From: Hibiscus mutabilis
Taxonomy: Eukaryota > Streptophyta > Magnoliopsida > Malvales > Malvaceae
DNA: 64,000 bases
Assembly: GCA_019671005.1 (NCBI GenBank)
Contig: CM033752.1
Location: 19,290,969-19,354,968, forward strand
Reading direction: 5' to 3'
The notes beneath the pieces were generated by a model. The model was not told where the DNA came from. It made no database searches and was given only the letters and a program-made list of their open reading frames with translations. Of the stretch, positions 35,361 through 47,744 are shown piece by piece; position 1 is the first letter of the stretch, and each line of letters begins with the position of its first letter. A program made the translations under genes and the position numbers.

Positions 35361-35995
35361 CTACCCCCTATCTGGTGACAACCCAGGCAACTCCTCCAGA
35401 AATACCCCCAAAAAATCATAAACAATATGGATATCCTTAGTCGGTACTTCTTCCATATTTGGGTTCATAAAATAAGCCAAATATGCTTAGCACCCACACT
35501 CCAACAACTTTTTCACTTCCAAAGCCGAGACTACACTGGATAAGAACTTAACATTTTCACCACAATCACCACTTCATAATCATCAGCAAGTTTTAACAAA
35601 ACTTGCTTGGTTACAAATTCGACCACAACCCCATGCTTGGTCAACAAATCCATACCCAAGATCACATCAAAACCATGAAACGACAGCTCTATCAAATCAG
35701 CTATAAACACATGACCTTGATCTATCAAAGGGCATCTCTTATACAACCTCCTCGTAATAACCGTTTCTTCAAAAGAACTTATTACTTCCATACTCGCATT
35801 TAACATTTCTATCGATATATCAAGCAAATACGCATACTCATGCAAAATATATGAATGCGTTGAACCAAAATCTATCAAAGAAAGTAATGACATAGACTGC
35901 AAGGTAAAAGTACATGCTATCACATCAGTGTCATTCCTCCCCTCGCGATGTGCATAGATCCTCGTAGGTCCACCATCCTCAGGTCGAACTGCCAC
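35361..35995 (-). pseudogene. Element B protease and protease-RT linker
   Basis: Minus strand. From 35995: an Ala/Arg-type linker (IYAHREGRNDTDVIACTF), then the aspartic protease with LIDFGSTHSYI (the catalytic Asp is kept; the residue after it, usually Ser, is Phe), FHGFDVILGMDLLTKHGVVV, and a frameshifted continuation LSSVVSALEVKKLLEC, DIHIVYDFLGVFLEELPGLS near 35370-35530. The protease matures gag-pol. The linker is interrupted by the solo LTR, whose AAACT duplication falls in this frame. Confidence 0.82.
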
Positions 35996-35999
35996 TGTA

Positions 36000-37206
36000 T
36001 GAGCAATAATCCTCTGTCCTTCCCCTATTCTCTAGAAATTACCTCGACCGCACCCACGACCTCTCTATGGTGCATCAACGGGTGCAGGTACCGACCTACC
36101 CCTAGCTAATAACAAACAATCACGTCTCAAATGATCTATAAATCCACAACTCCAACAAGAGTTAGCAACAACAGCCAATGGGGCCTATCCTTCCCTGGCC
36201 AAACGTGGACAGTCTTGCCTCATGTGATCCCATGATCCACATACCCAACAGGTGTTATGCAATGCTCTAACTTGGGTACTCTGGCCCTACGGCCCATGCC
36301 CAGTATTACTTTTACCCCATCTCTGCTCAGGGCGATACCTCTTATCATAGTGTCTCTTAGACTGACCACCACTAGAACCAAAGTCTATAGCTCTCTTCCC
36401 AGAGCTAGAACCTCCTAGACGAAGAGATAAACCTAAACTCTGCTCGATGTCCTTCGTCCGTGTAACCAATACGTCAAAATTTGTATAATCAGTGGCCAAC
36501 TTGTATGTCTTAACATTCTGTACCAATTCATAATGAAATCGGTCACAACGATACCTCTTACCCGGCACCAACTCAGGTGCATACTGACTCAGCCTTACAA
36601 ACTATACCTCGTACTCAGATACTGACATATTGCCCTATACCAAGGCCATAAACTCACGTTTCTTATATCCAAGTATCTAACTCCTAGATACCTCTTCCTG
36701 AAGACAGCTTGAAAGAACTCCCACATCACATCACTAGGTTCCATGCCTGTGATCACAGTGGTCCACCAACTGTATGCATCACCCTGCAATAGGGACACCG
36801 CACATCCCAGCTTATAGTTATCATTGTACCCCATCTGATCCAGAATCTGATCTATACTAGCAAACCACTCCTCGGATGCCTTGGGTGCTAGCCCTCTAAA
36901 CTCAACTCCTCCAAGATTGTGCGCACGCTCTAGCAGTAACCCCAAATTAGTAGCGATAGCCGATGCTGGTGCTAGTACATGTATTTCAACTATTGTAGCC
37001 TGAAAAGCTCCAGTCATGACTTGAACCAATGGCGTCATATCTCCATATACCAGGCCAGGTGGTGCAAGTGGTACTTTCTCTACTCCCTCAGGTGGATTAG
37101 ACGGAGAAGGTGGCAATCCCCAAGGATGCACTATCTCACCCTAAACTCCCTACCCTCCGACAGCAGTACTCGTGTTCAATCTTAATTCTCTCTTCAGTGG
37201 CATCAT
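36000..37206 (-). pseudogene. Element B gag
   Basis: Minus strand. The probable start is at 37204-37206 (MMPLKRELRLNTS), with two stops soon after. The retrotransposon gag domain contains GLAPKASEEWFASIDQILD, GDAYSWWTTV and WEFFQAVFRKRYLG; it continues after frame disruption with EFMALV, GNMSVSEYEV and a MVPGKRYRCDRFHYEL block (36287-36571). Two CCHC knuckles follow: CWVCGSWDHMRQDC (about 36205-36250) and CWSCGFIDHLRRDC (about 36115-36160). Gag forms the virus-like particle that packages the RNA. Several stops are TAG at expected Gln positions, as expected from C-to-T decay of CAG. Confidence 0.82.
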
Positions 37207-37447
37207 GTAAAAACACATCTAAGGCATGATAAATGCACTAAAACAAAAAACAATCAGGCCAACTTTAAGCAAGGATCCAAGACTTTCATTTCAAACCAAA
37301 ATCATTTTATAACTGTATTAATAAGGCAATGTATCCTAAAAATACCCCAACATAGCATATATCAATCACCGTACGTATAAGCAATCACCGTGCATTGAAA
37401 ATAACATCAAACAATCATCCACAACATCCCAATTTTTCATAAACCTA
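37207..37447 (-). other. Element B leader between PBS and gag
   Basis: About 240 bp, non-coding, A-rich on the plus strand. Contains near-repeats CAATCACCGTACGTA and CAATCACCGTGCATT. Confidence 0.5.
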
Positions 37448-37459
37448 GCTCTGATACCA
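37448..37459 (-). promoter_or_regulatory. Element B primer-binding site (initiator tRNA-Met)
   Basis: The minus strand reads TTGGTATCAGAGC five bases after the 5' LTR end. It fixes the orientation of element B. Confidence 0.88.
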
Positions 37460-37464
37460 ACTAA

Positions 37465-38789
37465 TATAACCCCTTTGACCAGGTCAAATCGCAAGACTGA
37501 ACTGAACGAGCTACATTGGGTTTGCCAAGACAAACATGGAAGAATTACATTGAGAAAGGTCCATTTTTTATTTTTATCTTATCTAAATGCATAATTAAGT
37601 CCTAAGGTGATCATGCTAGCAACAGTGAAATTTACAACTCAATCGGGCGTCGAATTGACATCTAATTGTACAAGATTGCACTATAGAGACCAAATTGCTA
37701 TTTCTAAAAATTAGAAGGTTTTTCTCAAATTCAAAATTACCAAACCTTATTAGTCAGGTTTCATGCATATTGGTTAAATTTCATCTTAAAACAATCACCC
37801 CAACTTGTTTAATTGCATGATCAAGAAACAGGGACTAAACTACAAAGATTCAAACTTCAGATAGCATAATACCAGAATTAACGACCTGCATATCGATACA
37901 GCCCCTATCCGTATCGTAATAGATGCATTTTATAATGGGGTATCAGTACGATCCTCAAGCGTACCAATACGGGTGTTTAATTTTGAAAATATAGGATTTT
38001 AATGGTTAAAGGGCGTATCTATACGGTTGTACCGACACTAGGCTTAATTTTTGGCTATGTGTACCAATACGGTTACCAGGCGTATCGGTACACCTGTGCA
38101 ATTTTGCCTAGACTAAGCCGAGACAGGTCTCGTGTACCGATCCCTGAGGACCCGTACTGGTACGGACAGACCTGTAATGACCTCTTAGTCGAGCATATGA
38201 CACTTTGGCTCGATCTATCATACTTCAAAAATTACCTAAATACCATATAACATCCTGAGTAACATTTCCACAATCAAATAGGCATGGTAGAGGATCATTC
38301 ACATCATAGCATATCCAACCAAGATCCTATAGGCATGATCTCTACCCAAGCATGCAAAACATACCCCAACCCCTTAAAGCAAGTTACAAAACCTCATACA
38401 TGTCCAAAACACCAAATGAAATGTGTCTAAAATAGGGAGTTTAGCAAGCAACCCTCCCAAACAACAATTTACCATATTGCCTTTATTACTACAAGTCTAA
38501 ATCGAAACCATACTTTCGTAAACACAAGTCTTTGGATTCCCTTTGATTTTCTTGCTTGCTGCCTCCAACCTTTAAGTCTCTGCATTGATGGAAAAAGAGA
38601 GCGTAAGTACACTAGGCTTAATAAGAAGTGCTCAAAAATAAACCACAATCAATGCATTTAAAAGCCATTTAACAATCTACTTGAAAACCATTTTTGAAAC
38701 ACCATTTAAATCATCATCAACATCATCATCATGCCTTTCAAAACCATGCACTTAGCATTTCCAAAACATACATATTTAACCATATGCAA
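37465..38789 (-). repeat. Element B 5' LTR, proximal part
   Basis: Begins TATAACCCC (TG to TA compared with the copy at 14080). Collinear with 14080-14701 and 26811-27510. Contains a GTAYCGRTAC cluster. Interrupted at 38790 by a solo LTR with duplication TGCAA. Confidence 0.9.
37885..38165. repeat. GTAYCGRTAC palindrome cluster (element B 5' LTR)
   Basis: Uninterrupted counterpart of 14504-14690 plus 26811-26920. Includes GTATCGGTAC at 38082-38091 and variants ATATCGATAC, GTACCAATAC and GTACTGGTAC. Confidence 0.8.
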
Positions 38790-41700
38790 TGTAATCCCTT
38801 GACTCGGCCTAGTCGTTAGACCCGAACCAAGAAGATCACATTGGGTTTACCAAAGTAAGCCCGAAATGTCTAACTCAAATTATGGTCCATTTTTTCTTTT
38901 ATCTTATCTAGATGTATCTTTAATACCTATTATGTGCATTCAAGCAGCAATTTAATTTTTATTCGAAATAAACGTCGACCAGGCACTCAATTGCAACCAC
39001 AAGCATTTTAAGGACCAACAGGAAAATCTAAATAATTATAGGGACTTATACAAGTTTTGGTGACCAATATTTAATTAACTATATTTCATACTAGCATGTC
39101 GATTTCCAACTCAAATGAATCTCAATTAGACATCCAATTTAACAAAATACAAAACTAAGGACTAAATTGTAAAACTGCCAAAATATCGGGACTAACACAT
39201 TTGTGAAGGTATCATACTACAATTAGCTATATTATAAGCATGCTTGCAAAATCTTAGGTCAATCGAACATCATTTACTTATTCAATTGATGCGATAACAT
39301 ACGATGACCAAAATGCAAAGGATCTAAACTTGGTAAAACCCATTAACTACACATACTCAAATTACATGCAAACAACCTTGACATGCTTCTAATATTATGC
39401 CATAAATAAACAAGTGAGCTCAATTAATCACATACCAATTGCTTAACACAATTAATATTCATACAAGTAATCTAGAGGCATGCTTTCTAACAATATAAAA
39501 CATTATCCAATAAGCACCAAATGGTTGAGACTTCAAACATAGGCTATAGATCAATTAAGAAGTATCACATGACCACTAGTACACTTAGAATACAAGCGAT
39601 CCACCCAATCAATATCATTAAGTCATTTTAAAACATTAAGTCATAACCATCAAATGTACTTGGCACTAAAACATAATCAACAACATTCACATCAATTAAC
39701 GCCATCATCCAACATAATATATCTCCAACCAAATAGTAATACATTGTACAAAAATAACATCCCAATTATTAACTCGCATTGCCTTATTACAAATATTTAA
39801 AACACCATAAATATACTTTTTAAAATGATTGTCTTGGAATCACTCCTTGCCTCGAACCACAACCCTGCACTTGTTTAATTCACTGCATTGACGAAAGAAA
39901 AGAGAGCGTAAGTATAAAATGCCTAGTGAGTGCACTCAAAACGGACAAAACGTGCATTTTTGAAATAAAAATCCTTATTATAAACCCGTATTAAAGCAAG
40001 TCAAGCTCACCATTCCAAAGCATTTAAATAAAACATGCTTAAATAAACCAAAGTAGCCTTCCAATACGTTTGCAAAACACGCCATGCATATTTAACCATA
40101 TGCACGAAAGCTTCATTTGAAATATGCATAATTATCATATTGCAGACATAGCTTTCAAATACCATACATATTAAACCATATTCAAAACATATACCATGGA
40201 TCTCATGCATAATCCCATATGCAAACCTCAATTTAAGCCTTCACGTGCATATTCTTCCAATAGCAAAGCTTAATGAGCATAACATGTATAAATCACATTA
40301 TACAAAACATTATTCATCCATCATGATACATTAGTTCATATATTGGCATTAAAGTGACCCAAAATCAAACCTTTACATTTGTAAAAACTCCCTAACAGGA
40401 GAAAACGACACAATTAACCCCTCGATGATGTAATAATACCTACAATGAGAGCAAACAGCACAATTAACCCCTCGACCATTGTGGTATGCAATCCACTAGT
40501 GAGAGAATATGACACAATTAATCCCTCGACCGCTGCGGTTCCCATGGTGGAGAAAATGACACAATTAACCCCTCAACACACATGAGGCGACTTATTATAG
40601 TGCACTTTAAACCCTATGGCATGACAGCTATATCTGATAACATTTAATCATTGTCACTTGCCAATATATTCTATTTTAAACATGTTACCTCACTGTTTTT
40701 CATATCCAATATTCAAACCAATTTTCAATGCAATAAACCATGTTTAAAACAACTTACACTTTCCTTTCGGACACCATTTATCGAAACTCATAAGAATTCA
40801 TGTACATAGCCATTTCTAATTGCATTTCATACGAAAAACATGCATATATAAACAGTAGGTAACAAATCTTGCATTGCAATCAAATCTTGCTTTAAACTAA
40901 CATGTGTAAATCAAAAGCTCGTATCAAACCGATATACAAAGGCGAAAATAGAGAAAACTTACTTCTGAGCTTAGCTAAGCTTTCTAGGCTTTAACTAAAC
41001 TCCCAAAGCCATAAATCAAACCTCTTTATAGTACCAAAACACATTTGCTCTTAGCAACTTGCTACCGTCTCGACGCCAGCACCTCGACGCCAACACCTCA
41101 ACGCCTAATCAAAAATTGTCCGAACGCTTGCCATCTTCCACAAGAAAATGCAAGGGTTAAAATCCATAGGACCACACCAAAGTAACCACTTTATTAAAAT
41201 ACCCTACGATATTTAAAATTGATATCGTTCGAACAACTACAAAACGACATACACGAAATAACCCTTTCTTTTTTTTCATTTCACATCACTGCAGTGAATT
41301 ATCCCACCTTCCAATCACTCCTTAATTTTCCTTTTTTCCCCAATTCCCTACAATAGCTACAACACCTGCATGGCACAGTCAAAATGTGCAGCAGCCCCGC
41401 AATTGGGAAATCTTTGATTTCCCCGTAACTAGGCAGGGCCTCAAATCTAAACACGCCACTGCCCTGTTTCAGCCTTGTTTTGTCCGTATACTCCCCTTTA
41501 AATTTATCTTTTAATAGTTAGCGACACAGCACTCCATTCGGGAGTTTCATCAAACATAATTGGTGCACCTTAATATGTGATCAGTTAACTAAATCAACCA
41601 TTCTACCAAACAACCCAATCAAATTACAAATCAACTTCAGATTATTATTATCCATGCACAAAACATTAGAACTCCATAGAAAATATTAGATTACTTTAAT

Positions 41701-42380
41701 CTAATCAAGATTTATAAGAAAATCCACTAAAATCCAATAATTCTATTAAAAATTCGTTTTAATTATCCCAAAGCATTAGAAACCATAGATTAAGAATCAA
41801 AACCATGTAGAGAATCATTAAAGAACATTTTCTCACCTTGCTTGATGAAAAACCAACTTGAAGATGAACTCCCCTCATGATTTCCAACAAGAAAAATAGT
41901 GAAGATGATGTAAAAATAATTAAGGAAACAAGAAATATCCTAAGTTTTCTTTGGAAGAAAATGAGAGAAACTTAGAAATGTCTTTCCCATCTTTTAGAAA
42001 ATTATAACCGTCAACTTCTTTTTGTTAAAAACAAGAGGGAAAAGATATTTCTTTATTTAATTTAATAATTCTAATAAAAATACCACTTAAATCTCTTTTT
42101 ACAAAATTGCCATTATTAATATTTACAATTTTTTCAAAATAGTCACTATCTAATTTAATATCATATCAACCCATTTAAATTCACCCAAACTCAATTTCAT
42201 CCTTTGATAAACTCATTAAAATATTTTCAAAAATATTTGCCACGTAAATTTATCGAAAACCAATTTAATCAGCACAAATTATTTTCTGAAACTAATTAAT
42301 TATCTAAAGCCTAACCAAAAATTCCTCCCAATTTCGATAAATTCACCTGAATCTTCTAGCCCATTTTTCGGGGTGTTACA
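38790..42380 (-). repeat. Solo LTR (Tekay-type) inside element B 5' LTR
   Basis: 3591 bp. Ends TGTAATCCCTTGACTCGG and GGGGTGTTACA. Perfect duplication TGCAA at 38785-38789 and 42381-42385. Related to but distinct from the B LTR (shared GATCACATTGGGTTTACC-type start and TATA block at 40593-40619). It has its own minisatellite at 40385-40590 (GACACAATTAACCCCTCGAC). It lacks the GTAYCGRTAC cluster; instead CTCGACGCCAGCAC-like triplicate phrases occur at 41070-41105. Confidence 0.92.
40385..40619 (-). promoter_or_regulatory. Minisatellite and TATA block of the 38790-42380 solo LTR
   Basis: Four degenerate units with AAC/TGACACAATTAACCCCTCGA lie directly downstream (minus strand) of GGGTTTAAAGTGCACTATAA followed by TAAG (40593-40619). 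Confidence 0.6.
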
Positions 42381-42385
42381 TGCAA

Positions 42386-44527
42386 CATGTATCGTGGATT
42401 AACAACAAAATCCCATCTGCTACCCTCAGTTTAAGCTTTCCCATGCATCACTACCAAATACAAGGCTTAAAGAGTAAAACATGTATAAACCAACATTATA
42501 CAATACAATCCATCAACATGACACATCATCAATTATATTGGTTTACAAGTGATCATCAACCAAGTTCCACTTTACAAAATAATGCATCGGATACACAGAT
42601 TCAACAAGTGTCCTCACAGCACTTCATACAATCTCAACCAAAATCACCCAAAGCCCACCAACGGGAGTATTAGGTACACATAAACCCATTCACCGTTATG
42701 GGACTTGTGGGGGAGTCTTCGATACACATAAACCCCTCAACACCACTCATCGGCTAGAAGTATAATCCACTAACAAGAATCTTTGGTACCATATAACCCC
42801 TCAACATTAGGGAACTTAGATGGAGTTTTCTGTACACATAAACCCTCAACATCCAAGGCGACTTTTTATAGTGCACTATTAATCCTATGGCCGGCCAACT
42901 ATATCCGATAACATTTTAAACCACATCACTTGACAATAGAATTCATTTCATTAACATTAACTCACTATTTTCATATGCATCAATCAAAACCATTTATCCA
43001 ATGCATTCAACCATGCATTAACCAATATTCAAAACATTATCAAAACACGCATTACTTCCAAATGTATCATAAACATTATAATTATTTTCCAGCATTAAAC
43101 CATGCTCAAATCATGCATATAACAGTGAGAGATCAAATCATTAAAACAAGTGCATCAAAACCATTTGCCAAACCGAGATCGAGAGGGAAATTATCCTTTA
43201 CTTACTTTTGATCTTAGACCAGCGTTTCAAGCTTGATCTAAACTCCCAAACACAACTTTCAAACCTTTGAAAAGCTGAAATCATGTTCTCACTCAGCAAC
43301 TCGCAAAACTTTCATCGCCGATGCGAATACAAGCCTCCACAGCTTCCGATACCTCACCTTAAGTTTGAGGATCAACCTCCCTTGCTTTACCACAACAAAA
43401 TAGAGGATCCAATGCATCAAAATGCATTCAATAGCCCAACAACATCAATTTACAAAAAGCCTCATCAGAATCTACCCAATTTCACTCCACAACAACCGAA
43501 AACAACATCAATCACCATCCAAACTTAACTAACCAAACCTAAAGGTTTAATCCATCAATTAACATCCAAAAACAAATTTACATCATCCTTATACCTCTAG
43601 CATTCATTAAACATCCATAACTCCCCAACAACTCACAACTAACAACCTAGAAAATTAGAGATCCCCCTAGTTTTGGGAATCCAATGTTAAAATCAACTTA
43701 TTGATATTGTAAAACATCAAAATCATGTTCAAATCAACTCAAGAACCCAGAAAAACAGATCCATAATAAAGATCAATTAAATACATCAATTAAACCTTGA
43801 TTTAACCATCTTTCCATAATTAAATCATTAAAACTCATTAGAATTCATATGCAAAGGATCAATAACTTGGGAATTTCAGTAAAGAACCTTACATTAGAAG
43901 AGAAGGACGAAGCTCACCTCTAACCTTGGCTTTCCCCTTAATTGAATGAGTTTTCTTGAGAAAACAATATCAAATGAAATAGGTTTTGTTAGGAAATCAC
44001 TAAGAATCCATTTGGAAGTATAAGAACGTTGAAATCAAATAGTTACCTGAGCAAATTGAAGTAGAAAAAGAGTGTTTGACTGGAGAGAATTTGAGAGAAA
44101 ATCTTTTAGAGAAAAGTTAGTTACGTAAAATTATTTTTAGGAATTAATTACAAAATTAATTCTCCAAGCCTATTTATACTCCTTTAAAAAACTTTTTAAA
44201 TAGCCAATTAAGGTGAAGAGTCTGATATTAGACTTTGAACAAATAACTCCTTAAATATTCTAAGTTTTGACCCTTGTACAAAACAGTCACCAAAAATAGT
44301 TTTAAAACTTTACATTTTGGTCACTAACCCAAAATGTCACTTTTTGAAACTTCTTTTTGTAAAATTGATTTTACCAAAATCATCTACATATTAAATAATA
44401 ATTTTAGGATATTTTTCCATATTTTTTATTCCCTCAGAAATATTCATTTCAAATTAATCTCGAAACTTGTCCACCAGACCGTCTAATCAACCTAGAAAAC
44501 TTCTAGCCCCAAAATTGGAGCGTTACA
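42386..44527 (-). repeat. Element B 5' LTR, distal part
   Basis: Continues after the TGCAA duplication with CATGTATCGTGGATTAAC, collinear with 27518-29688. Contains the minisatellite (42655-42860) and TATA block (42863-42890). Ends GGAGCGTTACA at 44527, followed by TCCCG (target duplication with one change). Open frames at 42380-42673, 42930-43211 and 43283-43528 are LTR shadows. Confidence 0.9.
42655..42890 (-). promoter_or_regulatory. Element B 5' LTR minisatellite and TATA block
   Basis: Same arrangement as at 27780-28024: ATAGTGCACTATAAAAAG on the minus strand, immediately followed by about four units of a roughly 50-bp degenerate repeat. Confidence 0.65.
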
Positions 44528-45142
44528 TCCCGGATCTCAAGAAAAGAAGCTAAACATTATATCATCACAGATCCTTCGAGCAACATAAGAGAAGAAGCGA
44601 CGGGGTCGCCTATCGGTCTAGAGACGGTGTTGAGACGAAGAGCACGAGTCTTGCTTCATGAAGTCAAGATCTCAAGAAAAGAAGCTAATCATTGTTTTTG
44701 TAATTCATTTTTCAACTTCTTGTAATTAGACATCTTCTTCGTTAAACAAAAGTCTTTCTAAGGACTGTTCGAGAATCAACACCTTATCATTTATCCTTGC
44801 TTCTTGTATTGTTATTGCTTTTAACTTATTTTTATACGTTACATGTATTAATTTATAATGGTAAAACTAATTATGGGAGGAATACTCACCTTAGAAAGTA
44901 GAAGGGGCAAGAAAATGACTTCTCGTCAGTAAAGCTGAGAACCACTTGTGACCTATGACGCCAACTATTCCAAGACCCTATTAGTTACCGGTTGATCAAG
45001 CCTCCAGTTCTCAAGAGAAGAAAGAGAAATCAAAGGACTTACATTTTAGTCCGACTTCTTTTACTTACCAAGATTTTTTTTCCAAGTTGCCATAAGCTCT
45101 GACCTAAAATGTCACTGCTCGAGAAGAAAATTAAATTCAACA
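44528..45142 (+). other. Element A internal sequence (between insertions)
   Basis: Non-coding. A 21-base phrase GATCTCAAGAAAAGAAGCTA occurs twice (44534 and 44668). Rich in AAGAAG/GAAGAA. It resumes element A after the TCCC duplication of element B and ends with CAACA, the duplication of the TR-GAG element. Confidence 0.6.
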
Positions 45143-46151
45143 TGTTAGGTTTTTTGTTTTGATATTATAATTGAAAATTAGTTTTGGACTAAATTGAAAA
45201 GATTGCAAAAATGATTTAAAGTCCAAACAACTTGAAAATAGGTTTGAAATGTTTTCTTAGGCTTTTGGCATGTCTTTGAATGTTTTTAAATAGCTAAACT
45301 AGCCATTTTTAAAGCTCCGCACCGATACGGCATTAGCCGTACCGATATGAGTAAGGGTTTCAACTATAGTGATTTTCCAATATTGAAAACTTGTACCGAT
45401 ACAGTCTCATCCGTACTAATATGGAGGGGGTCGTACCAATACACCCTTATGCGTATCGATACTCTTGCTTTATTTTAGCCTCTAATGGCTATTTCCCAAT
45501 GTAGGCGTACCGATACTTGTTCCACGTTTATCGATACCGTGGCGTCTAGAAAGGGAAACTCAGCTTGGAAAATGTCCCCAATGGTTTCAATTTACCCTTA
45601 ACGGCTAGTTACTGCCACAAGCTCATTCTAATCAATAAAAGGAAGGCTGGAACACTTGAAGATGGTGAGAGAACATATCCAAGCTTCATGATCAAGAGAA
45701 ATTGTCTTTAAATCTTATTTCTTCATTTCTCTTATATATAGTGTATAGAGAGTGCTTAATTGTTTTTATCCTTTACACTCTTGTGAGCTTAATTATGTAA
45801 ACACCCTCCTTGTGAGGTATTTAGTTTACTAAACAAACCTTTTAAAAAGGGAGAAGTTCTAGTTTAGCCTAAGTAAAAACTAGAGTGGTTCTATCTTAGC
45901 CATTGAAAAGATAGGGTTGTAAGGGTTGCCTCTTGATCCCTTGAAAAAGGAAAGAATTCATTAGTGAATTGGAAAATCCTTAGTGGTGTGCTAAGGTAGT
46001 GGATGTAGACTCAATTGGGTAGTCGAACCACTCTAAATCATCGTGCAAATTGTCTATTAATTTTTGATTTAGCTAATTCATTCGAGAAACAACTTTCAAC
46101 CCTCTTGACGGTTATTCAAAAGATTGATTTGAATGTGCTACAAGCCTTTCA
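45143..46151 (+). repeat. TR-GAG 5' LTR
   Basis: 1009 bp. Contains a GTAYCGRTAC cluster, a TATA-like TATATATA at 45733-45740 and CTTTACACTCTTGTGAGC downstream. Collinear with the 3' LTR; the differences include a segment around 45555-45595 absent from the other copy. Confidence 0.92.
45320..45535. repeat. GTAYCGRTAC palindrome cluster (TR-GAG 5' LTR)
   Basis: Includes GTATCGATAC at 45453-45462, and GCACCGATAC, GTACCGATAT, GTACCAATAC, GTACCGATAC and TTATCGATAC. Confidence 0.8.
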
Positions 46152-46153
46152 AT

Positions 46154-46165
46154 TGGTATTAGAGC
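46154..46165 (+). promoter_or_regulatory. TR-GAG primer-binding site
   Basis: TGGTATTAGAGC, two bases after the LTR. One mismatch (C to T) to the initiator tRNA-Met complement. Confidence 0.85.
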
Positions 46166-46200
46166 CTCGTATCTATCGAAGGACTAACATTCGGGAGTAA

Positions 46201-47119
46201 AGATCATTTGCTCAAAGTCTACCATTCAAGAAAAAGGCAAGATTTGAAGAAGGTCGCTCTATCTCGTGTCCTCTGCTCTTCGAAGGAGAAGCACACTTCC
46301 AATGGTGCAACATCATGAAGTATTTCATCAAGTCTCTCGATTTTGAGGTTTGGGATATCATTGAAGATGGTTACTTGGAAGCTCTTGAGAAGAAGAAGAA
46401 GCAAATGAGTACAAATGACACGAAGGCCAAGCTAAATGCAAAGGTGATGCAAACTATTCTTTGTGGCCTCAATGAAGATGTTTCCAAGAAGGTCTCCACA
46501 TGCAAAAGTGCCAAACAAATATGGGAGAAGCTTGAGAAATTCTATGGCAACAAGAAGGGAGAGAAGAAGGATGATGCTTCATCTTGTGCAAACCTCCTCT
46601 CAATCCCTAAGGGGGATGGTGTTTTGGCTCTCAACGAGCCCAAGGTATCTTCTAACTCAAATGAATTAAATTCCTATTCTTTTGATGAGTTACAAGATAC
46701 ATTCGATGAATTATTTTTGCAATTTGAGACCATGAATTTCAAATTTAAGAAAATGATTTCTAAACTTGAATTTGAAAATGATTTTCTTTTGAAAACAAAG
46801 TTGGATTTTGAAAATCAAAATGAAATTTTGAAAAAAATATTTAGAGCTTTCAACAACAAGAAATGGAGTTTTAGAAAAAAAATCTTGATTTGAAAGTTAA
46901 GCTTGAAAGCTTAACAAAAGAAAAAAAAGTATTTTTAATAATTCATCTTGTCACATAATGACAAAATGCTCACATTATCATGGTCATTCTTTACATACTT
47001 GTCCTATAAAGAAAAGAAAAACTTCTAGGATTAGACAAGTATGGGTTCCTAAGGAAACTAGAGACATTGAAATTAATGTAAATGGATCCAAAGCAATTTG
47101 GATACCAAAATCCAAATAA
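46201..47119 (+). pseudogene. Copia-type gag of the TR-GAG element
   Basis: An open frame runs from 46201 (no clear start; ATG at 46315) to 46893, then a frameshifted continuation. The N-terminal block PLLFEGEAHFQWCNIMKYF, SLDFEVWDIIEDGY and the following KAKLNAKVMQTILCGL, SAKQIWEKLEKFYG match the gag-polypeptide domain of Copia elements. A Leu/Phe/Lys-rich, probably coiled-coil stretch follows (46680-46890). Near 46970-47010 a degraded knuckle-like KCSHYHGHSLHTCPIKK is seen, then RQVWVPK and IWIPKSK before a stop at 47117-47119, typical of gag C-termini in this lineage. It lacks a clean start and has at least one frameshift, so it is probably inactive. Confidence 0.75.
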
Positions 47120-47744
47120 ATGTGTCTTGTAGGTGTGTTGGAACAAATGGAAAGAAATGCAAAGACATGGAAATGCTCTAGTCACACAAGTGAAGAAAAT
47201 AGGTAACCTCTAAGCTTAATGCTTTTAATTTTATATTTTTGGTTATCTATTTTTTATTGATGTTCATGCATTTATGTGTCTTTATTTTAATATCTAAATA
47301 AGCATGACATTATTTGAGTAATTTATGCATATTTATTCTTAAATTGTGTCAATCAATTTTTGCTTTTTTAAAGTATCGGATAAATTGAATTTTATATGCT
47401 CTTAAATTGATTTTATCTTGAAATTCAATGTCTTTTAAGTGTCAAGCATTTGAGCTAAATTTATTAAAATGGAATGCTTTGATTAAAGGGGAGCTTTAAA
47501 TTTTAAAAGGAAAATATCTCTTCTCCATTGTTATGGAACTTTAAAAGTTTTCAAACTTAGTTTGAATCATTTTTGATATAACAAAAGGGGGAGAATGTTT
47601 TGAAAATTTCAATTTTCAAATGAAGAAATGGGAGCTTTTAACTCTTTTGAATCAATATTTTCTTATTCAAAACTTATTTTACAAAGGGAGAGAATCACTA
47701 AAACAATTTTTCATGTTGGTTTTATTATATCAAAAAGGGGAGGT
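47120..47744 (+). other. TR-GAG 3' untranslated region and polypurine tract
   Basis: Non-coding sequence with several purine stretches: AAGGGGAGC (about 47487), AAAGGGGGAGAATG (about 47584), AAAGGGAGAGAATC (about 47682) and the terminal AAAAAGGGGAGGT directly before the LTR. Repeated PPT-like tracts are a known trait of some Copia lineages, especially SIRE-type. Confidence 0.65.

Larger units (their letters stand above)
14080..44527 (-). mobile_element. Element B: Ty3/Gypsy Tekay (Del) chromovirus with nested insertions
   Basis: Minus-strand element. Its 3' LTR is 14080-14701 plus 26811-29688, its internal gag-pol 29689-37464, and its 5' LTR 37465-38789 plus 42386-44527. Flanks are TCCCA (14075-14079) and TCCCG (44528-44532), a 5-bp duplication with one change. 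Without inserts it is about 11.1 kb with LTRs of about 3.5 kb, the usual size for Tekay. Order on the minus strand: iMet-type PBS, gag with two CCHC knuckles, protease, RT, RNase H, integrase, chromodomain-like C-terminus, PPT. Three insertions interrupt it: an Athila piece in the 3' LTR, a solo LTR in pol, and a solo LTR in the 5' LTR. All coding parts are broken. Confidence 0.88.

Noticed and set aside
37448..37459. tRNA-like segments at the primer-binding sites
   Set aside because: Only 10-13 bases complementary to tRNA 3' ends are present; no cloverleaf can be drawn, so no tRNA genes are called.
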